From contig DUPB01000259.1 in assembly GCA_012838585.1 (NCBI GenBank), forward strand, positions 1 through 55,326: DNA of 55,326 nucleotides, in the 5' to 3' direction. The translations under genes and the position numbers were made by a program. Source of the stretch: Bacteroidales bacterium (GTDB lineage: Bacteria; Bacteroidota; Bacteroidia; Bacteroidales; Dysgonomonadaceae). This document shows, piece by piece, positions 1 through 9,378 of the stretch; positions within the stretch are counted from its first letter, which is position 1; each line of letters begins with the position of its first letter. The notes under the pieces are model-generated. The model was not told the origin of the DNA. It did not search any database and saw nothing but the letters and a program-made list of their open reading frames with translations.

Positions 1-1015
1 ACCATGCCAGCGTGATATCGCCTTGAACCCCTCGTTTATCCCCACAATCAGCGAAGTTGTAATACCCTCCCGAGGGGGTATTCATCAGGACCTTGAACAC
101 CGCGCTCTCCTTAAACCCGGGGTAGTTGTAATGGCCGAAATCCGTTCCGAAAGCACTTTCGAGCATCGCCACGGTGATAACAGAAAAGCCTGTCCCGTAA
201 TCCCAGTAGGTGGATCCTTCAGGGTACACCCCATCGGGCATGTACGCTACCAACGAACTGGGGAGTCCGTCTAGTGCACGCCAAATGGTCTTCGCGGCCA
301 ACTCGGGGTCTCTCTCCGCAATAGTGATGGAAGCCGCGATCATCCCACCATTACACACCTGGTTCCAGTTGTTGCTGCCGTGAACCCACCATAGCTCTTT
401 ACCGCTTTCGGGCCAACTTGGCTTAATTCCCTTTTCAATCAACGCTTTTTCGGCCAACTCGATAGTCGACTTCGGGAGGTCTCCCGCGGTCCAATCGAGC
501 CCGATAGCCACGGCCATCGCCATTTCGCCCACATCCAGGTAGTGTGAGGGGTTCCAATCAGAAAAATTACAGACGGCTATTATCTCTTCGTTAATGCGCG
601 CTAAAATGCGGGGATCCTTATCGATACGGTAGGTCATCCCCAGCATGTTCATACGGTACAGCATTTCACGAGACACGGCTAACAGCCGTCGACCAATCTG
701 GATACGTTCTAGCAAAGGTTTTTCCAGTATTTTCTCGGCATTCAATTGAATAGCCTCGTACATGTTTCGCGTAACCGGGTCTGTTTTCAACTTCTGTCTA
801 AGCAGCCTCTCCGTAGATCGGTTCAAAACGAGGCGCGGTTGAGATTTCCTCAGGTTCCTCTTCAGGTATCGGGTGGTCATTGGGTTGGTTAACTCAGGTA
901 TATCCCTTGTAGCTTCGGGGGCTTGTGCCAAACCGTTGACCGGTAATGTTAACGCGAACCAGATCAAACACGGCACAATAGCTATAAGCGCGCGTTTCGT
1001 TTTCATACTGCTCAT
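1..1015 (-). CDS. Heparinase II/III-fold polysaccharide lyase, C-terminus missing (cut by window edge)
   Basis: An open frame runs from an ATG at 1015 (or 1006, MKTKRALIA) to the window edge without a stop, so it is absent from the ORF track. I translated it by hand. It begins with a Sec signal peptide ending near GLAQA, followed by an (alpha/alpha)-toroid region. The motifs SDWNPSHYLDV, NNWNQVCNGGM and PDGVYPEG-TYWDYGT are shared with the 649-aa lyase at 17415-19364, so the two are paralogues. The visible part holds the Asn/Tyr side of the active site; the C-terminal beta-sandwich with the catalytic His would lie beyond the edge. It starts 2 or 11 bases after the PL12 stop, so it is probably co-transcribed with it. 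Role inferred: eliminative cleavage of a heparin-like uronate polysaccharide, in the periplasm because no lipobox is seen. Confidence 0.85.
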   Translation of the reverse strand, partial: MSSMKTKRALIAIVPCLIWFALTLPVNGLAQAPEATRDIPELTNPMTTRYLKRNLRKSQPRLVLNRSTERLLRQKLKTDPVTRNMYEAIQLNAEKILEKPLLERIQIGRRLLAVSREMLYRMNMLGMTYRIDKDPRILARINEEIIAVCNFSDWNPSHYLDVGEMAMAVAIGLDWTAGDLPKSTIELAEKALIEKGIKPSWPESGKELWWVHGSNNWNQVCNGGMIAASITIAERDPELAAKTIWRALDGLPSSLVAYMPDGVYPEGSTYWDYGTGFSVITVAMLESAFGTDFGHYNYPGFKESAVFKVLMNTPSGGYYNFADCGDKRGVQGDITLAW

Positions 1016-1017
1016 GA

Positions 1018-2991
1018 TTAATTAATTTTGAATCCAATTTTCTTTGGCATCCCATTCTCCTCCAATTCAAGTTCCATCTCTTTCAAGGAGAGTTGAAATT
1101 CGGATATTGATTTGAGGTTAATTACCGGGGGCTCATTTTCATAGGGCACCACTAACGTGATAAAACGACGGTTGGGTTGGCTTGATGTTTTATTTATCAC
1201 GTAGCTGAATTCCGGCCGAGGTTCCTTAACGCTATATTTGAAAGAGACCCATCCCTCCTCTTCCAATAACCGCATGCCAGGTTGAGATTGGGATTGCACG
1301 CGTACGTTCCATCCCTCTGTAAAACACGAGGAGATCGAGTTATCGGCAGGGTTAGCCATAGCATCACCTGGAGCTAATTGAAAATGTATGGCCACTTCAC
1401 CTTCCACGTTACCGATGGCATCGTCAACGATGACGAAGTACTTTTTATCCACGAAGAAGAGCGTGCGCCTGTGGGTGAGGTTGTCATAGCTGCCATTTTC
1501 CACTACCAGCACATCAAGGTCTTCACCTGGCTGCCATAGTAGAAGGCGGGGATTATAGTTAGAATTTTCCCCGTTTAAGGTGAGGGTTTGGTGTACCCTC
1601 GTTTGCCTGAACCAAGCACGTCCTTCTGGATCCCCACTGTATATATAACATCCCGCATCGGGCATCAAGGTTCTCCCCCCGGCGTAGAGGCTAAACGTGC
1701 CGTTGTCGGGCTGGGAGTGCCAACCACCGTCCGGTCCACACTTCAATACCATGCAAACCGCATCTGGTGTCCAACCGCTGCGCATCGAGTAGAACCCGCT
1801 GGTCGGGAGGGCATATGAGGTGGAGTCGGGAGCTTTTCCCTCTTTACCGTTGGTCCCCAGGTATAGGAAGTCCTCTCTTCCGAATAGATCTGCCCATCTT
1901 CTAAATAACGCGTTATGTTGTCCCGGGTTCCCTTCCCACGCGTCCCCGAATTGCACGTTAGTTCCGTCAGGAAAGCATAACTTCATCGGTACCTCGCACA
2001 TCTTTTCGACTTTTTCGATGTAAGATTTCGGAAAGGCGTCTCCAAACCCATTCATCGCGGCCAATTCGTACGTTCTAAGGAACCAACTGATAGACTCGAT
2101 GTGGTACCCCATGGTTAACTCTCGCTGATGCCCATCGGGATATACCTGGATATCAATCTCTTCGGTTAGCCGTCGGATAGCCTCCCGTCTCCATTGATCT
2201 GAGTCTTTGAATTCGGGGAAAAAGATGGCGATAAAGGCCATACCTTCAGCCTCCATCAACGCCCAGTTGCTCGAACTGGAGTACTTTGTCATTAGGTAGC
2301 TCGCGTGATCATACAGGCTGTTCAGAAAAACCACCAGCGCCTCGGGCGTGAAGTTCGGGGAGTCGATGAAGTGTTGAAAAAGGTCAACCCATAAATAACC
2401 CCTTATTCCGGCTTCAATGGAACGCCAGGCATATTCGTGCGATTCATCATTCGGGTTTTTTTTCACCCAATCCATCATTTGGTCTACCCATGCTTCGGCG
2501 TACTTTTCATCGCCCGTGTGCCAGTACGCCCGTGCCATGGCATTCCAAAAGGTCATCCGGTTCAACTGCCAGACCCACTCGTTGTCGGGCACAGGACGAA
2601 AACCCCAGTTGATATCTTCCCCGCAAAAGAAGCGGGGGTAAGAGGGTTGGCCAACAAAGGTGTGGTTAAGGGCATCGTTGGCCACCTCGAGATCAGATTT
2701 GGATGCGATGTTACCTTTAGAGGCTTCCCTGTCTTCCCTTTTAATGGGGTGGCTCACGTTATTTCTTGTACGAAAGTAATCCAGCAAGATACCTGCTTTC
2801 AAGGAGTTGTTGACAGTGTCTAACCGGAGCTCTTCCGGTAAGCAAGAGTCGTTAAGCCTGCCGAGTAAAAGTTCCAGAGAGCTATTATCACCGCTGGTAT
2901 CTCTATCTTTATCGTTAACGGTACAGGCAGTTTGGCTTACCAAAAGCAAAAGGATAACCGTAGCAACAGTTTTCACGCGATTTTTTAACAT
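1018..2991 (-). CDS. PL12 heparin-sulfate lyase (heparinase III type), lipoprotein
   Basis: This is a 657-aa protein with a lipoprotein signal (lipobox near QTAC). An N-terminal helical domain (about 90-390, WQLNRMTFWNAMARAYW) is followed by a beta-sandwich domain. Candidate catalytic residues are N242 (SNWALMEAEG), Y296 (MGYHIES) and H425 (GGWHSQPDNG). These nearly superimpose on Asn240/Tyr294/His424 recalled for Pedobacter heparinase III, and the length (about 659 aa) also matches. The family cleaves GlcN-GlcA linkages of heparan sulfate by beta-elimination, giving unsaturated uronates for GH88. It sits 110 bp downstream of the ROK kinase and abuts a second lyase. The sequence after the lipid Cys (TVNDKDRD) does not clearly indicate surface or periplasm. 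The PL12 assignment is strong; the exact sulfation preference is unknown. Confidence 0.93.
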   Translation of the reverse strand: MLKNRVKTVATVILLLLVSQTACTVNDKDRDTSGDNSSLELLLGRLNDSCLPEELRLDTVNNSLKAGILLDYFRTRNNVSHPIKREDREASKGNIASKSDLEVANDALNHTFVGQPSYPRFFCGEDINWGFRPVPDNEWVWQLNRMTFWNAMARAYWHTGDEKYAEAWVDQMMDWVKKNPNDESHEYAWRSIEAGIRGYLWVDLFQHFIDSPNFTPEALVVFLNSLYDHASYLMTKYSSSSNWALMEAEGMAFIAIFFPEFKDSDQWRREAIRRLTEEIDIQVYPDGHQRELTMGYHIESISWFLRTYELAAMNGFGDAFPKSYIEKVEKMCEVPMKLCFPDGTNVQFGDAWEGNPGQHNALFRRWADLFGREDFLYLGTNGKEGKAPDSTSYALPTSGFYSMRSGWTPDAVCMVLKCGPDGGWHSQPDNGTFSLYAGGRTLMPDAGCYIYSGDPEGRAWFRQTRVHQTLTLNGENSNYNPRLLLWQPGEDLDVLVVENGSYDNLTHRRTLFFVDKKYFVIVDDAIGNVEGEVAIHFQLAPGDAMANPADNSISSCFTEGWNVRVQSQSQPGMRLLEEEGWVSFKYSVKEPRPEFSYVINKTSSQPNRRFITLVVPYENEPPVINLKSISEFQLSLKEMELELEENGMPKKIGFKIN

Positions 2992-3101
2992 GTCGGTTTC
3001 ATCTTACTTATGTTCATACAGTTATTATATCTTTCTTAACCCATATTGCTTTAACCTGGTGACTCTATTAAGACTAACGCCACCATAACACACCTGTAAG
3101 G

Positions 3102-4058
3102 TCAATTACCGTAAACCGAAAAGGTGAGCGAGGCAGCACCGATGGTTCCCGCCATGTTCCCCAACTGGGCGGGTACGATTTCCGTGTTTACCCCGCAGTC
3201 GCTCATGGCGTAGCGGAAGGCGGCTTTTCTCACCTTGTCGAAGTAGAAGTCTCCTGCTTCCGGCAAACCTCCCCCGATAACAACCCGTTGTGGGCTGAAC
3301 ACGTTGATAAAGCCGGCGATGCCGTGGCCCAAGTAGTCGCAATGCTGGTTTAAGCATTTCACCGCCAAGGGATCCCCTTGTTTGTACCGCTCCACGATGA
3401 ATTTTCCCGTCACTTCCTCTTCAGGGGTCTCCACACCCTGTGCCGCTTGTTCAGCTATAAACGTTTGAATGAGGGCGGCGGTAGAGGCGTATGCTTCCAG
3501 GCATCCCACGGATCCACACGCGCAGTCTATACCGTTCGCGATAAAGGGGACGTGCCCCAGCTCGGTACCTCTATTGGCGTACCCGTTAAAGAGCTTCCCA
3601 TCAATGATTACCGCTCCGCCTATACCGGTTCCCACCGTCACGAAAACGATACATTGGTAACCCTTGCCGGCGCCAAACATGGTTTCACCCAGTCCCATAA
3701 CGTTGGCGTCGTTGGCCAGGATGGTGTTGAGTTTCGTCTCCGATTCAATGCGTTGGGCCAGGTGAATATTCTCCCACCCTACAATGTTTTCCGCCCCACC
3801 GAGCACGATCCGGTTCGTTTCATCGATAATTCCCGGGGTGCCTATACCAATCCCTTTCAGCGCTACCTTTTTTCCCGAGTCCGCGAATGTGCGTACATCG
3901 TTAATGCATTCCAGCAGCTGATGAATTACAGCTTCAGCGGAAATGTCGGCCGAAGAGGGGCGTGTACCTTGATACAACACCTCTCCTTGACGGTTCACCA
4001 GGGCGTACTTAATAGCGGTTCCGCCCAAATCAACTCCAATGGATGCTTCCATAATCAT
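3102..4058 (-). CDS. ROK-family sugar kinase
   Basis: This is a 318-aa cytoplasmic protein with no signal peptide. It has an N-terminal phosphate-binding loop (GVDLGGTAIKYALV, residues 8-21), a catalytic Asp117 in NDANVMG, the GTGIGGA nucleotide-binding turn, and the ROK zinc site (E166LGH169, then C179-A-C181 and C186 in CACGSVGC). The length is normal for the family. ROK kinases phosphorylate glucose, GlcNAc, ManNAc or related hexoses. Inside a heparin-type PUL the likely substrate is the glucosamine/GlcNAc released after lyase, sulfatase and GH88 action. This is inferred from context, since the sequence alone does not separate glucokinase from GlcNAc kinase. It starts at 4058 (or at the third codon, 4052), 12 bp after the PHP-domain gene, so it is in the same operon. 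Confidence 0.9.
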   Translation of the reverse strand: MIMEASIGVDLGGTAIKYALVNRQGEVLYQGTRPSSADISAEAVIHQLLECINDVRTFADSGKKVALKGIGIGTPGIIDETNRIVLGGAENIVGWENIHLAQRIESETKLNTILANDANVMGLGETMFGAGKGYQCIVFVTVGTGIGGAVIIDGKLFNGYANRGTELGHVPFIANGIDCACGSVGCLEAYASTAALIQTFIAEQAAQGVETPEEEVTGKFIVERYKQGDPLAVKCLNQHCDYLGHGIAGFINVFSPQRVVIGGGLPEAGDFYFDKVRKAAFRYAMSDCGVNTEIVPAQLGNMAGTIGAASLTFSVYGN

Positions 4059-4070
4059 AATGGCTGTTTT

Positions 4071-5774
4071 TTATGTTTTTTCTACCCAGATAGGCGAGCT
4101 CCATGCCCACTGCTGGTTTCTCTGTCTTACCCGCACGTAGTAATAATCCACTTCCCGTTCGGCTACCAGGTCTTCCATGTAATGCGTTACTTGGAATGCG
4201 CTCTCCGGTATAGCCCGGTTGAACGAGATCGCTTCGCTCAGCCACCCTATCATGAAGTGGGCTTTGGATCCCTGCAGCAACTCCCCGATCGTGTGTGAGA
4301 AGCTTTTCCCGTTGAAGTCGGCTGTCAGTATCCCATCTTTCGGGACGGTCAGGTCGAGAATCACCCCCTGCATGGCAGGCGTGGTGGTGTTGGGATTTTT
4401 GCTGCTATACATGTCCAATTCAACCTCTTGGTTCGTGGCCGAAACCACCCGGTTCACCCGGGTTTCAAACTTGGTTTTACCCGGTTGAGGCGAGGTGAAA
4501 GCGGCACCCCTGAAGCAAGGGGTCACCTGGTTGATCGTTCCTTTATCAATCGATAATTTCCCGTTCCAGTGAACGTACTCCTCTTCGCGGTTCCACCCAA
4601 ACTCTACCTTTACCTTGCACCGGATTGTCTCCTCCTCAGGAATTAACGGGATAAGGGGACCGTTCATTCGCGCGATGCATTTCCCGTTTTTAATGATATC
4701 CACGTAATCAATCAGGTTTTCGCCCTCTACATGCAGGTAGATCCGCCGGTTATTCCTCCGGGTAGTTTCACCCATAATGGCATCGTTGATCCTGAAGTCG
4801 ATCTTGATGTTATCTCCCGTGGCGCATGCCACGTTCCGGTTTTTAAGCGCGTTCCACACGTGCTCGCGCGTGAGGGAGGGCGCTAACACCATCACGCGGC
4901 CGTCGCCATAGCTTCCCGGGTACCCGGCGTGCTGGTCTGAGGATCCGATAATGCCAAATTTATGACCTTGTTCAAGGCCGTGTAGTACAGTTCCTTCCCA
5001 CTGCCTGGGTCCCATATCGTGAAGGTAGTTGTAGTCCCCGTCGTCGCTCTCCGCCAACCCGTGTCGGGAGTACATCTCCACGAAGGGGGTCTGCTCGCCC
5101 TCTTCAAACGATTCCCAGTTGTAGCCGCGGTAGCCCGTTTGGTATCCCATATGATGGGGGGTTACAAACGCTTTTTGACCTTTCAGCGCGGCCTTCAGGC
5201 CCATGGCGTTGGTCGGCTCCACCATTTCGGCCTCCAGGTCGTACAGCAGCGCCACGTGGTCACCGTGCGCCATATCGTGGCACTCGTAACTCAGGAAGGT
5301 GAGAAACTCGTTCTCCTGGTTGTACTCGTTCGTCATCTTCACGTATTCGTCCCATTTGCCTGCCCTCAGCTTTTTGAACGCCTTGGTATGGTAATCGATG
5401 ACCCATCGCAGGCGAGGGTCATCCCTGCCAGGAATATCTTCCCACATCGCGTGCGGGGTGATGGAGACGAAGTCGAGCTGCTCCTTGGCCGCCTCGAAGG
5501 CACTCATCATGTCGCCGTGGCCGTACGTTAGGTTGCAATGGTTGTGTAAATCACCCCAGAACATTTTCAGGTCACGTGGGGGAGGCAGTATCTCCAACCC
5601 TTTTCTCGTGTCCAGCGCTTTTCTCGTCTCCTCCAGCACTGTTTCCGGATCCGATGCTACTCCCGGCTCCCGCACTTTTTTCAAGTTCGTGTTGCAGCCT
5701 GGTAGCAGACTACCCGTCGCGGCCAAACCGACGAACGTCCATCCGCTATGCTTTATAAATTTTCTTCTGTTCAT
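4071..5774 (-). CDS. Exported PHP-domain (DUF3604-like) putative metallohydrolase
   Basis: This is a 567-aa protein. MNRRKFIKHSGW resembles a twin-arginine signal and is followed by a lipobox-like LLPGC27. A PHP-type metal-binding set follows: D75-L-H77-N-H79, H108 in ITPHAMW, E164 in YECHD, H207-H208 in TPHHMG, and D280-Q-H282 in SSDQHAG. The C-terminal half (about 320-567) looks beta-rich and was not assigned. PHP proteins are usually phosphoesterases, and DUF3604 members have no established role that I know of. Position is the main clue: it lies 36 bp after the HEAT-repeat sulfatase and 12 bp before the sugar kinase, inside the heparin-type operon. The region after the Cys (NTNLKK) is basic, which favours a periplasmic rather than surface lipoprotein. 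Substrate unknown; a GAG-derived phosphate, sulfate or lactone ester is speculation. Confidence 0.8.
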   Translation of the reverse strand: MNRRKFIKHSGWTFVGLAATGSLLPGCNTNLKKVREPGVASDPETVLEETRKALDTRKGLEILPPPRDLKMFWGDLHNHCNLTYGHGDMMSAFEAAKEQLDFVSITPHAMWEDIPGRDDPRLRWVIDYHTKAFKKLRAGKWDEYVKMTNEYNQENEFLTFLSYECHDMAHGDHVALLYDLEAEMVEPTNAMGLKAALKGQKAFVTPHHMGYQTGYRGYNWESFEEGEQTPFVEMYSRHGLAESDDGDYNYLHDMGPRQWEGTVLHGLEQGHKFGIIGSSDQHAGYPGSYGDGRVMVLAPSLTREHVWNALKNRNVACATGDNIKIDFRINDAIMGETTRRNNRRIYLHVEGENLIDYVDIIKNGKCIARMNGPLIPLIPEEETIRCKVKVEFGWNREEEYVHWNGKLSIDKGTINQVTPCFRGAAFTSPQPGKTKFETRVNRVVSATNQEVELDMYSSKNPNTTTPAMQGVILDLTVPKDGILTADFNGKSFSHTIGELLQGSKAHFMIGWLSEAISFNRAIPESAFQVTHYMEDLVAEREVDYYYVRVRQRNQQWAWSSPIWVEKT

Positions 5775-5810
5775 CTTATGATCTGTTTTTGTTGGTTGAT
5801 ATTATGCCTA

Positions 5811-7784
5811 TCATGGGGTGGGATTTTTGGGTCGCCTACCCCGGTTTAGTTTTAGTCCCTGTTCGTATGACTCCTTACCGTATATATCGTCAACGCTAAT
5901 GAGCCCTATATTTGCCAGTATCCCCTTGACCATGAAGCCGCAATCCTCGTTTTCCGTAGCTGGGAGCGAGTTGGCTTTGTCGATCAACTCATCCGCGTAC
6001 TTTTGTATCAAGGGGTGCATGGCCGGGTTCATTGATAGCGACTCAAGCAGGGAGTACCCTATTTTCCGCTCCTCTTCATTTGCCGGGTACAAGAGCCGGT
6101 GTATCCCCTCTTCTGTCTCGTTCAAGTAGGTGACGGCATACGCGGCCTCACAGGCCACGTAGGGATCGGGGTCTTTTATCAGTCGGATGAGTTCCCGTGG
6201 GGCACGCGTTAAGTTGCCTGTCACGGCAGATTGTGCGCAAGCTACCGCGGCCCAGTAGCGCATGTTCGGGTCATCGCTCCCGAGCGCGTTGATCAACATG
6301 GGCATATCATCCTCCCCGGTGGCTCCTACCAGTTCGGCCATCGCGTAGAGCTGTTCCAACGGGTAATTCGTCTTCTTGACCTTCTCGTACAGGTTGACCC
6401 CCTCCCTTGATGAGGGGATAAAAAAGCCCAAATCCCCTGTTTCACGGATATGTTGCGAAACGGCCTCCCTAAACTCGATGAGCAACGTTTCATAGTGGGG
6501 GTTTCCCGCCAGGTTGTTCAGTTCAAAGGGGTCCGACTCTATATCGAAGAGCATCTCCGCCGGGTGTAGCGAGTAGGGTTGCAGCCAGGTGGGGTTGGCC
6601 ATCTGTTTCTCCAACACCAGCTTGTCCCACGACTTGTTGGCGGGCATACCCCATTGGTAGTAGTTTCGTAAAGCGAACTGCTTGTACGGCACGTAGCTTC
6701 GGATGTACTTGTACCGGCCGTTCGTCGCCGCCCGCACCGGCATGAAATGGTGCAATTGGTTGCTCCCGAAAGCGAATCGCGTACCGTTCTTTTCGCGGTT
6801 AGCGGCCTGTTTTCCTACTATCGCTTGCCCTTGCATCTGTTCGGGGGGATGAATACCCGCGAGGCTCAATACCGTGGGGGCTAAATCGATAAAGCTTACC
6901 GGTGCGTGAACCTTCGTGCCGGGGGCTTCCGTGATAAGGTGTTGCCATTTCCGGGGTACATGGATGATAAGGGGCACCTTTAGACCCGTTTCGTATAGGT
7001 ACCCCTTGCCCCGGGGCAAGCAACCACCGTTATCGCTGAAAACGAAAATCAGGGTGTTTTCGAGGAGGTTTTTCTCTTTCAGGTCGGAGATAAACAGGCC
7101 GACCCATTCATCCACATCCTGGACGGCTTCCAGGTGGGCGGCGTAATCCGAGCGCATCTCATAAGTGTCAGGCACGTAGGGCGGCAATGGCAATTGAGCC
7201 GGAAATACACCTTCCCGGGTGTAATCGCGCCGACCATCGAGGTGAAACGTGCGTAACCTTCCCATATGCGAGGTGACCGTGTTGAATACAGAGAAAAACG
7301 GTTGGTTGTCACCCCGCCTATCGCTATTGTAGGAGGCGGTATCGCTGCACTCATCCCAAAACAGGGTATTGTCGAACGTGGTATTGTAGTGGGTCTTGCT
7401 GTTGTTGGTGCAGAAGTAGCCCTGCTCCCGCAGAAGTTCAGGGAAAAATATGGCACGCGGTGTGTCAACCGGTCGCGGGTGGATATCCATCCCGTACGTG
7501 GTCGCGTAGCAGCCTGTTATCAGGGATGAGCGCGCGGGCGAGCTTTGGGGGGCCACCGACCACGCGTTCATGAATTGAATCCCGTGGCTGGCCATTGAAT
7601 CGATGCGCGCTGTTTGAACATGTTCATTCCCGTAGCAGCCCAGCTCATACCAGCTTGTATCTTCAAATGTTAGCCAGAGGATATTCGGTTTGTCCTCGTG
7701 GCCGTCTTGGGCGTGGAGGTCACCCGTTCCCAAGAACAGCGGCAACATCGCCCCGCATATAGTGGGTATTCGCTTGGTTTTCAT
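5811..7784 (-). CDS. Serine-type S1 sulfatase with C-terminal HEAT-like repeats (possible heparan N-sulfatase)
   Basis: This is a 657-aa protein with a Sec signal peptide (cleavage near LHAQ). The alkaline-phosphatase-fold sulfatase domain spans about 33-450. Its formylglycine motif is S81-S-P-A-R85 followed by SSLITG, so it needs a radical-SAM (anSME-type) maturase. Metal and substrate elements include FEDTSW near residue 41 and FSDNGG in the middle. About residues 475-640 form helical repeats (ALGSDDPNMRYWAAVACAQ, LIKDPDPYVACEAAYA) typical of sulfatases with HEAT extensions. The N-terminal style (ILWLTFEDTSWYELGCYG) recalls the N-sulfoglucosamine sulfohydrolase type, so removal of N-sulfate from glucosamine is a reasonable guess but is not proven. 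The start overlaps the stop of the preceding sulfatase by 4 bases (ATGA), indicating translational coupling. Confidence 0.9.
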   Translation of the reverse strand: MKTKRIPTICGAMLPLFLGTGDLHAQDGHEDKPNILWLTFEDTSWYELGCYGNEHVQTARIDSMASHGIQFMNAWSVAPQSSPARSSLITGCYATTYGMDIHPRPVDTPRAIFFPELLREQGYFCTNNSKTHYNTTFDNTLFWDECSDTASYNSDRRGDNQPFFSVFNTVTSHMGRLRTFHLDGRRDYTREGVFPAQLPLPPYVPDTYEMRSDYAAHLEAVQDVDEWVGLFISDLKEKNLLENTLIFVFSDNGGCLPRGKGYLYETGLKVPLIIHVPRKWQHLITEAPGTKVHAPVSFIDLAPTVLSLAGIHPPEQMQGQAIVGKQAANREKNGTRFAFGSNQLHHFMPVRAATNGRYKYIRSYVPYKQFALRNYYQWGMPANKSWDKLVLEKQMANPTWLQPYSLHPAEMLFDIESDPFELNNLAGNPHYETLLIEFREAVSQHIRETGDLGFFIPSSREGVNLYEKVKKTNYPLEQLYAMAELVGATGEDDMPMLINALGSDDPNMRYWAAVACAQSAVTGNLTRAPRELIRLIKDPDPYVACEAAYAVTYLNETEEGIHRLLYPANEEERKIGYSLLESLSMNPAMHPLIQKYADELIDKANSLPATENEDCGFMVKGILANIGLISVDDIYGKESYEQGLKLNRGRRPKNPTP

Positions 7785-9358
7785 TCTTTGAAACTATCGT
7801 CCATATATTCTGTTTGCTTCTCCCTCAACAATCGCGTGAGCTCATCTCTTTTGTCGCTATATTCGGGTCGGTGGAAGAGGTTGTTCATCTCTTTCGGGTC
7901 GCTCCGGAGGTCGTACATCTCCCATTCATCGATATCGTTGTAAAAATGGATCAGCTTGTACTCGGCCGTGCGTATCCCGTAATGGCGTTTCACGGAGTGC
8001 TCGGCCGGGTACTCGTAATAGTGGTAATAGACCGCTTCCCGCCAGTCGGTAGGCGTTGCCCCCGCGTTTACCAACACCGGCTTGAGCGAGGTTCCCTGCA
8101 TATCCTCCGGCACCTCAATCCCCGCCATATCCAGGAAGGTGGGGGCGAAATCCACGTTCATGGCGAGGGCCGTTGACACGCTACCCGCCTGTATCGATTT
8201 CGGGTAACGAATCACCAGGGGCATGCGTTGCGACTCCTCATACATGAAACGCTTATCGAACCAACCATGTTCACCCAGGAAGAAACCTTGGTCCGACGTG
8301 TAGACCACGATGGTGTTATCCAGCTCTCCCTGTTCCTTCAAGTAATCCAGCACCCGCCCGATATTTTCATCTACGGCGAGCACGGTGGCTAGGTAATCCC
8401 TCATGTATTGTTGGTATTTCCACCGGACCAGTTCCCTGCCTCGCAACCGGCCGCTTTTGTACTCGGTAATACGTCCCGCGTACGCCGATTCCCACTTCTG
8501 TTGAACCTCCGGAGGCATGCGCCTGTACACGTTATAGTACCTGTTCGTGGTGTCGGCCAGCAGCTCTTGCCGCGTACGCAACTTTAAATCCCAATCCTCT
8601 TTAAGCGTCCGCTCAATTGACATGTCTTGTTCCTTGGCGGCGCGGCCGCGGGTGGCGTAGTCATCGAACAGGTTGTCGGGCTCGGGGAAAACCACGTCGT
8701 TGAAAATCCCCAGGTGACGCGGTGCCGGCATCCAGTTGCGGTGCGGTGCCTTCTGGTGGTACATGATGCAGAAAGGGCGGTCCTTTTCGCGCTTACCGAT
8801 AAAGTCGATCACTTTATCCGTGATGATGTCGGTAACGTACCCCTCCTCTTGGACAGGGTACCCGTTCTCGATAAAGTCGGGGCGGTAATAGTCGCCCTGC
8901 TCCCTTTGTCCGCTTAGGATACACCAGTGATCAAAGCCTTGAGGCTCGCTAATCAGGTGCCACTTGCCAATGATAGCCGTTTGGTACCCGTGTTCACGTA
9001 AGATTTTCGGGAAGGTTGACTGATTGCCGTCAAATTCGCTGGCATTGTCCCTGAACCCGTTCATGTGGCTGAACTTCCCCGTGAGGATGCAAGCCCTCGA
9101 GGGGCCTGAAATGGCGTTCACGACGTAGCAGTTGTTGAACCTTACGCCTTCAGCGGCAATCCGGTCGATATTGGGTGTCTCTATCAACCGGCTTCCGTAG
9201 CAGGATATCGCACTGGTGGCGTGGTCGTCCGTCATGATGAAGAGGATGTTGGGCCGTGTATCCTTCACCTCCTCATTCTTGGGGGCACAGGAGGGCATGG
9301 CTGCTGCCACGATCAACGAGGCACCTGCTTGCAGCGCTATCTTTCTTGAATGCATCAT
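7781..9358 (-). CDS. Serine-type S1 sulfatase, GlcNAc-6-O-sulfatase-like
   Basis: This is a 525-aa sulfatase. The signal sequence ends at a weak lipobox (AAMPSC24). The formylglycine motif is S84-G-P-S-R88 with ILTG downstream. IMTDDHATSAISCYG supplies metal ligands, GKWH is present near residue 130, and YTSDQGFFLGEHGWFDKR carries the second metal site and a substrate-binding Lys/Arg. The arrangement, especially the SDQGFFLGEHGWFDKR segment, resembles sulfatases that remove 6-O-sulfate from GlcNAc/GlcNS (as described for the Bacteroides heparin locus). That specificity is inferred. It is the middle of three consecutive sulfatases, 20 bp after the upstream one and overlapping the next by 4 bases. 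As a serine-type enzyme it needs an anaerobic sulfatase-maturating enzyme, which is not encoded here. Confidence 0.9.
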   Translation of the reverse strand: MMHSRKIALQAGASLIVAAAMPSCAPKNEEVKDTRPNILFIMTDDHATSAISCYGSRLIETPNIDRIAAEGVRFNNCYVVNAISGPSRACILTGKFSHMNGFRDNASEFDGNQSTFPKILREHGYQTAIIGKWHLISEPQGFDHWCILSGQREQGDYYRPDFIENGYPVQEEGYVTDIITDKVIDFIGKREKDRPFCIMYHQKAPHRNWMPAPRHLGIFNDVVFPEPDNLFDDYATRGRAAKEQDMSIERTLKEDWDLKLRTRQELLADTTNRYYNVYRRMPPEVQQKWESAYAGRITEYKSGRLRGRELVRWKYQQYMRDYLATVLAVDENIGRVLDYLKEQGELDNTIVVYTSDQGFFLGEHGWFDKRFMYEESQRMPLVIRYPKSIQAGSVSTALAMNVDFAPTFLDMAGIEVPEDMQGTSLKPVLVNAGATPTDWREAVYYHYYEYPAEHSVKRHYGIRTAEYKLIHFYNDIDEWEMYDLRSDPKEMNNLFHRPEYSDKRDELTRLLREKQTEYMDDSFKE

Positions 9359-9378
9359 ACCGATTGGCTGGTGAGGTT

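Noticed and set aside
3378-4298. 306-aa plus-strand ORF
   Set aside because: It is antisense to the ROK kinase, which has all its family motifs.
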